Origin: Roseateles sp. DAIF2
GTDB lineage: Bacteria; Pseudomonadota; Gammaproteobacteria; Burkholderiales; Burkholderiaceae_C
Reading direction: 5' to 3'
Length of the DNA stretch: 64,000 bases
Assembly: GCF_015624425.1 (NCBI RefSeq)
Contig: NZ_CP049919.1
Span: 124,001 to 188,000 of the forward strand
Made by a program: the position numbers and the translations under genes. This document shows, in pieces, positions 8,855-16,374 of the stretch (positions are counted from its first letter, which is position 1; each line of letters opens with the position of its first letter). The notes beneath the pieces were generated by a model. The model was not told the origin of the DNA and searched no databases. It saw only the letters and a list, made by a program, of their open reading frames with translations.

Positions 8855-9031
8855 TTACCAGGTGTTCTTTGGTGCTTGCACGGATGCCAGAGACAGCAGC
8901 TCGGCTTGCGGCTCGGACCAGGTGTTCTTGGGGGCGCCGCCGCTGACGAATTGCAGCAGCTTGGCATCGATTTCGACGGGGCCCGCGACTTGTTGTTGCA
9001 CGGGGGTTTGTTGACCTTGTTGCTTTTGCAT
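8855..9031 (-). CDS. Double-glycine leader peptide precursor with repeated APKNTW motif
   Basis: A 58-residue Gln-rich peptide. The ATG at 9031 has GGAG 7 bp upstream. Residues 20-32 (EIDAKLLQFVSGG) look like a bacteriocin/pheromone leader ending in Gly31-Gly32, the cleavage site for C39 exporters. The predicted mature part is 26 residues, beginning and ending with APKNTW (33-38 and 53-58). Residues 19-38 and 39-58 are an imperfect tandem duplication (11 of 20 identical), and the second copy lacks the GG. No modification enzyme is encoded nearby. It sits 56 bp upstream of the HlyD-exporter pair and downstream of a LuxR gene, so it is probably their cargo and possibly a signal peptide or bacteriocin. 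Confidence 0.75.
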   Translation of the reverse strand: MQKQQGQQTPVQQQVAGPVEIDAKLLQFVSGGAPKNTWSEPQAELLSLASVQAPKNTW

Positions 9032-9108
9032 GACCGGCTCCGGATGTTCTGTGACGTGCGAAGAAGTGCACGGACCGGATTGAAGCAACAGGAGCAAACA
9101 TGCGTAAC

Positions 9109-9114
9109 TGTCAA
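9109..9114 (-). promoter_or_regulatory. Possible -35 element upstream of the peptide gene
   Basis: A consensus TTGACA on the minus strand lies 78 bp before the peptide start, in the 115-bp spacer after the LuxR gene. No good -10 is found 16-18 bp downstream, which would fit an activator-dependent promoter. This is a weak call. Confidence 0.3.
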
Positions 9115-9146
9115 CTCTTACAGATGGGGGATATACGACGTGGTGT

Positions 9147-9860
9147 TTATCGTATTAAGCCAAGACGCAATGCCTTCAGCACCGCCTGATGTTTGTTGGT
9201 GCTGTTGAGTTTGTGCATCGCATTGTTGATATGCAGGACCGCGGTGCGCTCCGAGATGCTCAGGATGCCGCCGACTTCCCAGGCCGTTTTTCCCTCCATC
9301 GTCCAGCGCAGGCATTCCAGTTCTCGAGGCGTTAATTTAGGCGCTTCCAGTTGCTGCTCGATGGGAAGAAGAACGCGCAATGCAGCATCGAGTGCATGCA
9401 CGGCAAACAGCTGCAGGTCGGCGACCAGCCGGGTCAGCTGCGCGTTGTCCTTGGGCAAAGGCTGGTCGCGATCCACACCAAGGATGAAATGCCGACCTTC
9501 GGGGAGATGCAATGCAAGGCAGATGCCGGTTTGATAGCCATAGCGAGCCTGTGTTTCCCACAGATCCTCGGCGTCGTGCCTTAGATAGGTCTCTCGGTCC
9601 CAGGCGATAGGCACGCTATGCCGTTTGCAATGCTGCATGACCGGATCAAGGCGGCCCAGGCGTGGGTCATTCAAAGCATCGCTAAATCCAGGCGGCGAGT
9701 TGTCGATAGCGATGAACTCGGACCTGCCGATCGAGTGATCGACAACGGTGATGGCCGAGAAGGTTTCGAATTCCAGCTGTTTGGTGAAACGAAGCACCTC
9801 CCCGCGAAATTCTTCGCGGGTTCTCGCATCGAGCACCGACTGGTAACCGCCCTGCAGCAT
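9147..9860 (-). CDS. LuxR family regulator with autoinducer-binding-type domain (LuxR solo)
   Basis: A 237-residue regulator. The N-terminal half (about 15-165) aligns by eye with the acyl-homoserine-lactone-binding domain: Asp72-Pro73 and Trp87 (TraR Asp70, Pro71, Trp85) are kept. The residues at the TraR Trp57 and Tyr61 positions are Phe59 and Leu63, so a canonical AHL pocket is doubtful. The C-terminal GerE-type HTH starts at LTPRELECLRW and includes SISERTAVLHINNAMHKL. I chose the ATG at 9860, with GGAAAGAG upstream; a TTG lies one codon earlier. There is no luxI in the window. It lies directly upstream of the double-glycine peptide gene on the same strand, suggesting it controls peptide production. 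Confidence 0.9.
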   Translation of the reverse strand: MLQGGYQSVLDARTREEFRGEVLRFTKQLEFETFSAITVVDHSIGRSEFIAIDNSPPGFSDALNDPRLGRLDPVMQHCKRHSVPIAWDRETYLRHDAEDLWETQARYGYQTGICLALHLPEGRHFILGVDRDQPLPKDNAQLTRLVADLQLFAVHALDAALRVLLPIEQQLEAPKLTPRELECLRWTMEGKTAWEVGGILSISERTAVLHINNAMHKLNSTNKHQAVLKALRLGLIR

Positions 9861-10020
9861 CAAACTCTTTCCGCAACCACTCCGGGCCTAAGGTGACGCC
9901 GGATCTTCACATCCCTGACAAGGTTTACAGCTAGCGATTCATGCCGGGGCTTTGCACACTGCCCCCATTCTGCCGCGCTCGCCCGAGCTGCCCCACTCAT
10001 CCTGAGAAAACTCTAGAAAA

Positions 10021-10395
10021 ATGACTCCAACTTGGATTGTGTACGCTTGGCCGCGAATTTTGTGCGAGGCGAAGCGGGTGACCCGTTTGCATTTCGCGCA
10101 TTCCACGACGCGTGTGTTGGTGTCGGGCGACGCGGAACACCCTTGCACGGGGCAAACCCTGTGGATCGGGGAATCCGAGGACGGCGCCGAGGCTGGGGTG
10201 GCCTGGGACTGGATCTGCATGCCCGAGGGCGTGGTGGCGCTGGCCGACCCGATGGCGCTGGTGACCAATCTGCAGTTCGTCAGTACCGCGGGCGAGGTGC
10301 TGGCACCGATGGAGTCGGTGCTGCAACTCAACGAGATCGTGCGCACGCTGCCCTGGCAGGATGAGGTGCAGCGCGCGCTGGGTCTGCTGCACTGA
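10021..10395 (+). CDS. Hypothetical protein
   Basis: A 124-residue protein I do not recognise. It has no signal peptide or membrane segment. It contains the stretches TRLHFAHSTTRVLVSG and LWIGESEDGAEAG and a C-terminal acidic/amphipathic part. The ATG at 10021 follows an AT-rich run (AGAAAACTCTAGAAAA) with a poor Shine-Dalgarno. The GC content and codon use look native. It is convergent with the ABC-2 permease gene with a 12-bp gap. The phased high-GC third positions across the frame support a real gene. Confidence 0.6.
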   Translation: MTPTWIVYAWPRILCEAKRVTRLHFAHSTTRVLVSGDAEHPCTGQTLWIGESEDGAEAGVAWDWICMPEGVVALADPMALVTNLQFVSTAGEVLAPMESVLQLNEIVRTLPWQDEVQRALGLLH

Positions 10396-10407
10396 CATCG
10401 CGGGCCA

Positions 10408-11586
10408 TCAACGCGCCACTGCGGTCCGCATCGAGCGCGCCACATGGGCCAGCCCGGCCACGGTCAGCGTCAGGCCCACGATCATCGACGGCAGCAGCTG
10501 CGCCCAGCCGAGCGCCTCGCCCTTCAGCACCAGCAGCATCTGCGTGTTCTGGGCAAGACCTGGCACCCAGAGGTACCAGGGGGCGTCGCCGCCGGGGTTG
10601 AGCAGGCTTACCATCGGCGCCAGGCCGACCAGGGTGATGATCAGGGTCGAGCCGGCCTGCGCCTCCTTGTAGGTCTTGGAGCGGATCGCCAGCGCCATCA
10701 GCAGGGCCGAGAGCCCGGCGGCCAGCGGCAGCTGCAGCAGCAGGAAGGCGCCGACCTCGCCCCAGCCGAACTGGAACATCGCCTGCAGGCTGTCGCTCTG
10801 CAGCAGCCATTGCGCCGGCACGAAGCTCAGATTGGCCAAGAGCGCCACCGCCATGCCCAGCAGGGCCACCGCGCCCCATTTGCCGGCCACCAGCGCGCCA
10901 TGCGGCACCGGGTTCATCAAGAGCGGCTCCAGCGAGCCGCGTTCGCGCTCGCCGGCCGTGCTGTCCAGCGCCGCGGTCAGCGCGCCGTAGAGCACCGCCA
11001 TGATGATGAACATCGGGACGATGGAGGTGATGCGGGCGGCGCGCGCCTGGGCGCTGGCGAGATCGCGCTCCTGCACATCCAGCGGCTGCAGCAGCTCGCT
11101 CGAGATGCCGCGCATCGCCAGGTGCAGCCCGGCGCGCTCGCGGTTGAAGCCCTGCAGCAGGCGCGCCATGCCGCCGGCTCCGGCGCTGGCGCGCTGGTTG
11201 GCGCTGTCGGTCACCACCTCCACCACCGGCCGCTCGCCGCGCAGCAGCTCGGCTTCGAAGTCCGGCTTGATCACCAGCACCGGCTCCAGCAGGGTGGTGG
11301 CGCGCAGCCGCGCCTCGTAGTCCGCCGGCGCGTCCTTGACCGTGTAGGTCTGGCGCTCGATGTAGTTGCGCAGGCTGGGCGCATGCGCGATGCCGGCCAC
11401 CATGATCTCGCGCCGCTCGGCCCGCTCCTCCAGCGAGGCGATCAGCGCCGACATCGCCATCAGCAGCAGCGGCCCCATCAGCACCGCCGGGATCAGCAGG
11501 CGCAGCAGGGTGCGGCGGTCGCGCAGCGCGTCAACGATCTCCTTGCGCAGCACGATCACGAAGTCGTTCCAGTTTTCCGAAGTCAT
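10408..11586 (-). CDS. ABC-2 type transporter permease (NatB-like)
   Basis: A 392-residue membrane protein of the ABC-2/NatB type. One transmembrane helix is near the N-terminus (LLRLLIPAVLMGPLLLMAM), then a large extracytoplasmic region, then five to six helices in the C-terminal half with the block ERERGSLEPLLMNPVPHGALV, which is typical of Na+/drug-type ABC-2 permeases. The start (MTSENWNDFVIVLRKE) overlaps the stop of the ATPase gene as ATGA, so the two are translationally coupled. Substrate unknown; NatAB homologues export Na+ or drugs. Confidence 0.88.
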   Translation of the reverse strand: MTSENWNDFVIVLRKEIVDALRDRRTLLRLLIPAVLMGPLLLMAMSALIASLEERAERREIMVAGIAHAPSLRNYIERQTYTVKDAPADYEARLRATTLLEPVLVIKPDFEAELLRGERPVVEVVTDSANQRASAGAGGMARLLQGFNRERAGLHLAMRGISSELLQPLDVQERDLASAQARAARITSIVPMFIIMAVLYGALTAALDSTAGERERGSLEPLLMNPVPHGALVAGKWGAVALLGMAVALLANLSFVPAQWLLQSDSLQAMFQFGWGEVGAFLLLQLPLAAGLSALLMALAIRSKTYKEAQAGSTLIITLVGLAPMVSLLNPGGDAPWYLWVPGLAQNTQMLLVLKGEALGWAQLLPSMIVGLTLTVAGLAHVARSMRTAVAR

Positions 11587-12365
11587 GCCTTGGCCTCCTC
11601 GCCAAAAGCCAGGGTGACGAAAGCGTCCTCGAAGCGGGTGGTGCCGGCCTGGGCCAGCAGTTCTTCCACCGAGCCCTCGGCCACCGAGGCGCCATGGGCC
11701 ATCACGACGACATGGTCGCAGAGCTGCTCCACCTCCTGCATGATGTGGCTGGAGAACACGATGCACTTGCTGCCGCCCTCGGGCGAGCGCAGATGGCGCA
11801 GCGCCTCGCGCAGCGCGCGGGTGGCCAGCACGTCCAGCCCGTTGGTGGGCTCGTCCAGCACGATATTGGCCGGGTCATGCACCAGGGCGCGGGCCAGCGC
11901 GGTCTTCATGCGCTCGCCCTGGCTGAAGCCCTCGGCGCGCCGCTCCAGGATATGGCCCATGTCCAGCAGCCGCGCCAGGCTCTCGGCGCGCGCCTGCGCC
12001 GCGTCGGGCTCCATGCCCTGCAGGCGGCCGAAGTAGACGATGTTCTCGCGCGCCGTCAGCCGCGGGTACAGGCCATGCGCATCGCCCAGAATGCCCATGC
12101 GGGCCAGCGCCCGGCGCGGCTCGCGCAGCACGTCGATGCCGTCCACCGCGATGGTGCCGCTGTCCGGCGCGAACAGCCCGGCCAGCATGCGCAGGGTGGT
12201 GGTCTTGCCGGCGCCGTTGGGGCCCAGCAGGCCGGTGATGCGGCCGTTCGGCGCATCCAGGCTGGCGCTGCGCACCGCCTGCACGGTCTGCCGCGGCGCG
12301 CGCTTGAACAGCGAGCCGCCGGACCGGGTGTGGAACTGCTTGGCGATGTTGTCGATATGGATCAT
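11583..12365 (-). CDS. ABC transporter ATP-binding protein (NatA-like)
   Basis: A 260-residue nucleotide-binding subunit with Walker A GPNGAGKTTT (about residues 49-58), signature FSQGERMKTALARAL and Walker B NIVLDEPTNGLD. It pairs with the ABC-2 permease that follows (4-bp overlap) and overlaps the upstream hydrolase stop by 4 bp, so hydrolase, ATPase and permease look like one operon. The signature reads SQGE rather than SGGQ, as is usual in this NatA/CcmA-like branch. Confidence 0.92.
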   Translation of the reverse strand: MIHIDNIAKQFHTRSGGSLFKRAPRQTVQAVRSASLDAPNGRITGLLGPNGAGKTTTLRMLAGLFAPDSGTIAVDGIDVLREPRRALARMGILGDAHGLYPRLTARENIVYFGRLQGMEPDAAQARAESLARLLDMGHILERRAEGFSQGERMKTALARALVHDPANIVLDEPTNGLDVLATRALREALRHLRSPEGGSKCIVFSSHIMQEVEQLCDHVVVMAHGASVAEGSVEELLAQAGTTRFEDAFVTLAFGEEAKA

Positions 12366-13852
12366 GGCAGCGTCACCTCGATCGGCAGGTAGGCGCCGGG
12401 GCGCGGAATCCGGGTGGCGCAGCCGGCGGCGATGCCCTTCAGCGCGGCCGCGTCCTCGCGGGTGTCGATGAAGCGGTGGATCACCTCGCGCATGCAGGGC
12501 AGGCCGGTGACGCCATGGCCGGCCTCGGGCACCACGACATGGGCGGCCTGCGGACCCAGCAGCTGCGTCACGCGCTCGCCATGGCGCGGCGGCGTCACCG
12601 GATCGGCGCCGCCGCTGAGCACCATCACCGGCGCCGCGGCCGGCTTGACGCGGTAGAACTCTGCCGACACCGCGCCACGGGGCCAGGTCTTGCAGGCGGC
12701 CTGGTAGAACTCGGCATCGCTGCGCCCGAAGTCGCGGCCCGGCGCGTCACCGGCCGCGGCCAGGCGCGGCAGGTCCTCGGCGCAGATCACCGAGAAATGC
12801 ATGCCGGCCGCCAGCTTGCCGGCGCGTCCGCCGCCGCCCATCGAACCGGCCAGCCCGCTGATCGCCTGGAAGCGGCCGCGCGCCGCCTGGTGGATGGCGG
12901 CCGGCAGGGCCGAGGCCAGCGCCGGGTTGTAGAGCGGCAGGCGCGTACCGCGCAGCAGCATCGAGCGCGTCAGGGTGAAGCGCTGCGGCTCGCCGCTCAG
13001 CGCATGCAGCACCTCGACCTGGCGCGGCAGGCTGGCCAGCAGGCCGTCCCAGTCGGCGCGCAGTGCCGGGAAGCGCTGGCGGCAGGCGCTCTCGCCCTCG
13101 CAGGCACGGAACATCGCTTCCAGCGCGCTCTGGCCATCGGTGGAGAAGGCGGCCGGCAGCGCCATGTCGGGTGGCGCCACGCCGTCGATCACCAGGCGGC
13201 GCACGGCGCTCGGGAACTGGCGCTGATAGTCCAGCGCGGCGCGCGTGCCATAGGAGCCGCCCACCAGGTTCCAGCGCGCCACGCCCAGCCGCTGGCGCAC
13301 CGCGTCGATGTCCTGCATCGCGATCTCGGTGGTGTAGAAGCGCAGGTCGCCATGCGGCAGCTTTTCCAGCGCGAGGCGGCAGTCGTCCAGGCGTTTGAGC
13401 TGCGCCGCCGGATCCAGCGCCTCGGCGAGCGGCAGGCGGCTCTCGTCCGGGCAGTCCAGCGGGGCGGAGCGGCCGGTGCCGCGCTGGTCGATGAAGACCA
13501 GGTCGCGGCGGTTGTTCAGGCGCGCGAAGCGCGGCAGCACCAGCGCCGCGATATTGATCGCGCTCTGGCCGGGCCCGCCGGCCAGCATCAGCACCGGGTC
13601 GGGCTGCTTGTTGCGCGCCATCGCCGGCAGGACCAGGTAATGGATCTCGATCTGCTGGCCCTGCGGCTGGCTCGGGTCCAGCGGGCGTTTCAGCAGGCCG
13701 CATTGCAGCTCGGTGGGCAGGCCCTCGACACGGCAGGCCTGGGTGGCCGGGCCCGGCGCCTGGGCCTGCGCCTGGCCGGCCAGCAGGGCCAGCGCGGCCA
13801 GGGGCCCGAGGATGCGAAGGATCTTTCTTCTTCTACTGCTGCGACACGACAT
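12362..13852 (-). CDS. Secreted alpha/beta hydrolase, tripeptidyl-aminopeptidase type
   Basis: A 496-residue serine hydrolase. The ATG at 13852 has a GGAGG 5 bp upstream and starts a signal peptide (basic MSCRSSRRRK, hydrophobic core, cleavage around AQA-QAPG). The oxyanion region is LMLAGGPGQS, followed by DQRGTGRS, nucleophile Ser200 in LVGGSYGTRAA, a likely Asp in VLSGGADPVTPP and His in VPEAGHGVTGLPC. The C-terminal TAP-like domain with paired cysteines fits the prolyl/tripeptidyl aminopeptidase family. It overlaps the NatA-like gene by 4 bp. The physiological substrate is unknown. Confidence 0.88.
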   Translation of the reverse strand: MSCRSSRRRKILRILGPLAALALLAGQAQAQAPGPATQACRVEGLPTELQCGLLKRPLDPSQPQGQQIEIHYLVLPAMARNKQPDPVLMLAGGPGQSAINIAALVLPRFARLNNRRDLVFIDQRGTGRSAPLDCPDESRLPLAEALDPAAQLKRLDDCRLALEKLPHGDLRFYTTEIAMQDIDAVRQRLGVARWNLVGGSYGTRAALDYQRQFPSAVRRLVIDGVAPPDMALPAAFSTDGQSALEAMFRACEGESACRQRFPALRADWDGLLASLPRQVEVLHALSGEPQRFTLTRSMLLRGTRLPLYNPALASALPAAIHQAARGRFQAISGLAGSMGGGGRAGKLAAGMHFSVICAEDLPRLAAAGDAPGRDFGRSDAEFYQAACKTWPRGAVSAEFYRVKPAAAPVMVLSGGADPVTPPRHGERVTQLLGPQAAHVVVPEAGHGVTGLPCMREVIHRFIDTREDAAALKGIAAGCATRIPRPGAYLPIEVTLP

Positions 13853-13956
13853 ACCGTCCTCCACCTTCTCCAGAGAGTGCGGGCGGATTATGTGCAGCAG
13901 CCGGTTGCCCGGGCGGCCGCCTGTCGCGAATGGCGGCCGGCGGGGACGATCTGCGG

Positions 13957-14445
13957 CTAGGGTGCGACCGGCTGCCGGCGCCCGAACATGCCCCAGCCCT
14001 CCATCGACATCACCGCCTCCTCATGCTGGTTGAAGACCTCCCAGGCGGACAGCACCAGCCCGATCTGGGGCCGGCTCTGGCTGACCCGCGTCTGGAGCAC
14101 CGTCATGCGCACCCGCAGCGTATCGCCGGGGCGCACCGGCTTGAGCCAGCGCAGCTTGTCGATGCCCGGCGAGCCCTGGCTGGTGGAGTCGAGCAGGTAG
14201 GCGTCGCACATCATGCGCATCACCATCGCGCAGGTGTGCCAGCCGCTGACCGACAGGCCGCCCAGCACCGAGGCCTCGGCGGCGGCCTCGTCCAGGTGCA
14301 GCGGCTGCGGGTCGTAGGCGGCGGCGAAGGCCAGGCCCTCGTCCTTGTCGACCCGGCGGCCGCCGAACTCGCGCACCTGGCCGGGCGCGAAATCCTCGAA
14401 GGCATGGCGGGGGTGGGGGTTCATCGTGGTGGTGCTCGTCGTCAT
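13957..14445 (-). CDS. MaoC family dehydratase
   Basis: A 162-residue single hot-dog-fold protein with the hydratase-2-like pattern DPQPLHLDEAAAEASVLGGL and SGWHTCAM near residues 45-75, plus the RVRMTVLQTRVSQSRPQIG strand region typical of MaoC-like enoyl-CoA hydratases. I start it at the ATG at 14445; a second ATG seven codons on (MNPHPRHAFEDFAPGQ) is also possible and is the more usual N-terminus. The real substrate, an acyl-CoA, is not evident from context. Confidence 0.85.
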   Translation of the reverse strand: MTTSTTTMNPHPRHAFEDFAPGQVREFGGRRVDKDEGLAFAAAYDPQPLHLDEAAAEASVLGGLSVSGWHTCAMVMRMMCDAYLLDSTSQGSPGIDKLRWLKPVRPGDTLRVRMTVLQTRVSQSRPQIGLVLSAWEVFNQHEEAVMSMEGWGMFGRRQPVAP

Positions 14446-14504
14446 GCGCCGACTATAGGCAGGGCGCCGCCGCCCGCCATCGCCTGCGCGACAGCGCTCG
14501 CGCT

Positions 14505-15386
14505 TCAGGAGCCGGCCTGCTGCAGCCGGGCGTAATGGTCGGCACGGGCCGTCTCGCCGCGCGCCCGGTACAGCGCCGCCAGCTCCTCGAACACATAGGG
14601 GTCGGGCACGCCGGCCGCGGCATTGGCCTGCTCCAGCGCCAGCTGCAGGGCCAGGGCCTCGTCGGCGCGGCCCAGCAGGCGCAGCTGGTTCGCGACCATC
14701 CATTGAGCGATGCGGGCCCGCGCCGTCTCGCCGGCCTGTTCGCGCAGCGCCAGCGCAAGGCGGAACGCGGCCAGCGCCTCCTCGGGCCGGCCCAGCTCGC
14801 GCAGCGCGATGCCGATGTTGTGGTGGAGCGTGGCGCGCCAGCGCCGCGCGTCCGGCTGCTCGGAGGCCTCGGCCAGGGCCAGCGCCTCGCGGCCCCAGCG
14901 CAGCTGGTCGGCCGGCGCGCGATCGACAAAGGCCAGCATGTGCAGGGTGTCGACGGCCAGGCCGTCCAACCGCGCCGCGCGCGCCTCGGCCAGGGCGCGC
15001 TGGTAGGCGGCGCGGGCCAACGTCCGTGCCGCGTCGGTCTGGGTGGCCGGCGCATGCGCAGCCGAGCTGTAGCTGCGGCCCAGCTCCAGCGCATGGCGCA
15101 CGCGCGCCTCCGGGCCGGCGCCGGCCAGCTGCGGCTCCAGCGTGGCCAGCAGGGTGCGCGCGGCCTCGAAGTCGCGCCGCAGGCCATGGCTGCGCGCGAT
15201 CTGGGTCTGCAGGATCAGGGCCTCGTCGCCCCGCGCATCGACCAGCGCGGCGCGAAGGCGCTGCTCGCTGAGGGCCGGGTTGCCGAAGTCCCACAGGGCG
15301 TTCAGGTCTAGGGCGGAGGCCTTGCTCATCGCGGTCGTCATCAGCAGCAGCAATAGCCCGCCGGTGCGGGCGAGGCCGGGGTTCAT
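14505..15386 (-). CDS. Secreted TPR-repeat protein
   Basis: A 293-residue alpha-helical protein with a signal peptide (MNPGLARTGGLLLLLMTTAM, cleavage around KASA-LDLN) and several tetratricopeptide-like units, e.g. HHNIGIALRELGRPEEALAA (about residue 190) and the following NQLRLLGRADEALALQ. Probably a periplasmic scaffold; partner unknown. The ATG at 15386 overlaps the stop of the SRPBCC gene (ATGA), so it belongs to the run DUF2784-SRPBCC-TPR. Confidence 0.75.
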   Translation of the reverse strand: MNPGLARTGGLLLLLMTTAMSKASALDLNALWDFGNPALSEQRLRAALVDARGDEALILQTQIARSHGLRRDFEAARTLLATLEPQLAGAGPEARVRHALELGRSYSSAAHAPATQTDAARTLARAAYQRALAEARAARLDGLAVDTLHMLAFVDRAPADQLRWGREALALAEASEQPDARRWRATLHHNIGIALRELGRPEEALAAFRLALALREQAGETARARIAQWMVANQLRLLGRADEALALQLALEQANAAAGVPDPYVFEELAALYRARGETARADHYARLQQAGS

Positions 15387-15853
15387 CGCGCGCCGCCGTC
15401 CTCGCAGTCCTGCTGCAGCAGGGCCAGGGCCTTGGGCCAGCTCTCCTTCATCATCGCCTCGAAGTCGGGTGTGACGTCCAGCTCGACCAGCAGCTCGGTC
15501 AGGCCGGGGTTCGGCTCGCGCAGGGTGTAGTTCTCGTAGGCTGGCACCCAGGCGCGCACCGCGGGGCTGTCGCGGTCGACCCGCCCCTCGGCATCGATCA
15601 TGCCCAGATGTTCGATCGAGACGAACTCGGGCGCGCGGTGCTCGGCGATGCGCGCGAACATGCCGCCCATGCCGGGCGCCAGGAAGCGGATCTCGGCGCC
15701 GCGTTCCCAGGAGCCCTCGTAGTAGGAGCCCTCCATGAAGGCGGCGGTCCAGCGGCGGTAGCTGTCGGGCTCCAGCATGGTCCGCCAGACCCGCTCGCGC
15801 GGCGCGGCGATGCTGGCGTGGAACTGAAGGCGGATCTTTTGGGTCGTGCTCAT
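15383..15853 (-). CDS. SRPBCC family protein (AHSA1/START-like)
   Basis: A 156-residue protein beginning IRLQFHASIAAPRERVWRTM, the usual start of SRPBCC/AHSA1-type ligand-binding folds, with DSYRRWTAAFMEGSYYEGSW and a C-terminal helix ESWPKALALLQQ. These bind small hydrophobic ligands; the ligand is unknown. It overlaps both neighbours by 4 bp, the upstream DUF2784 gene and the downstream TPR gene, so the three are likely co-translated. Confidence 0.83.
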   Translation of the reverse strand: MSTTQKIRLQFHASIAAPRERVWRTMLEPDSYRRWTAAFMEGSYYEGSWERGAEIRFLAPGMGGMFARIAEHRAPEFVSIEHLGMIDAEGRVDRDSPAVRAWVPAYENYTLREPNPGLTELLVELDVTPDFEAMMKESWPKALALLQQDCEDGGAR

Positions 15854-16284
15854 GGCGCGGGATCTCCCGGTGGTGGAACGGACCGAGGCGGAAAGTAGCA
15901 CCAAGCCAGCAGCACCAGCAAGCCGAAGCCGCTGTAGAGCAGGGCAAACACCCAGTCCGGCGCGCTGTAGAACAGCAGGCGGTGCAGCCAGTCGGCGATG
16001 AAACCCTGCTCGCCATAGGCCCGGCCGCCGGCCGAAACGCGCAGCCAGGCCTCCAGCGAGGTCAGCGGGCAGGTCAGGCCGAGCCAGGCCTCGGCGACGA
16101 CGAGCGCGATCGTCGCCAGATGTGCGCCGCGGAAGGCCCAGCCGTTGACCCAGCCCCAACGCCGCCGCCGCAGATTGCCGGCGACGATCAGCAGCAGGCC
16201 CAGAAGCACGAACAGCACCACCGCCAGGTGCAGCAGCAGCACCAGGTCGGCGAGCAGCAGGAGCGACAGGGTGGGCGAGGGCAT
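15850..16284 (-). CDS. DUF2784 family membrane protein
   Basis: A 144-residue integral membrane protein with four hydrophobic segments, starting MPSPTLSLLLLADLVLLLHL, with the blocks LRRRRWGWVNGWAFRGAHL, CPLTSLEAWLR and FIADWLHRLLFY that characterise DUF2784. Function unknown. It is the first gene of an overlapping cluster (DUF2784, SRPBCC, TPR) and is divergent from the GST gene, with about 90 bp between starts for both promoters. Confidence 0.85.
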   Translation of the reverse strand: MPSPTLSLLLLADLVLLLHLAVVLFVLLGLLLIVAGNLRRRRWGWVNGWAFRGAHLATIALVVAEAWLGLTCPLTSLEAWLRVSAGGRAYGEQGFIADWLHRLLFYSAPDWVFALLYSGFGLLVLLAWCYFPPRSVPPPGDPAP

Positions 16285-16374
16285 CAGAGGGCGTGCGAGC
16301 GGTGGCGGCGCGCGCGCAAGCAGCCTAGCCGAAACCGGCGTATCGTTGCGTCCCACCCTTTTGGACCCTACCCC

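Noticed and set aside
9032..9146. Possible lux box between the LuxR and peptide genes
   Set aside because: ACAG/CTGT ends spaced 16 bp apart were seen around 9087-9110, but the interior is not palindromic and does not match the usual 20-bp lux box, so I do not call it.
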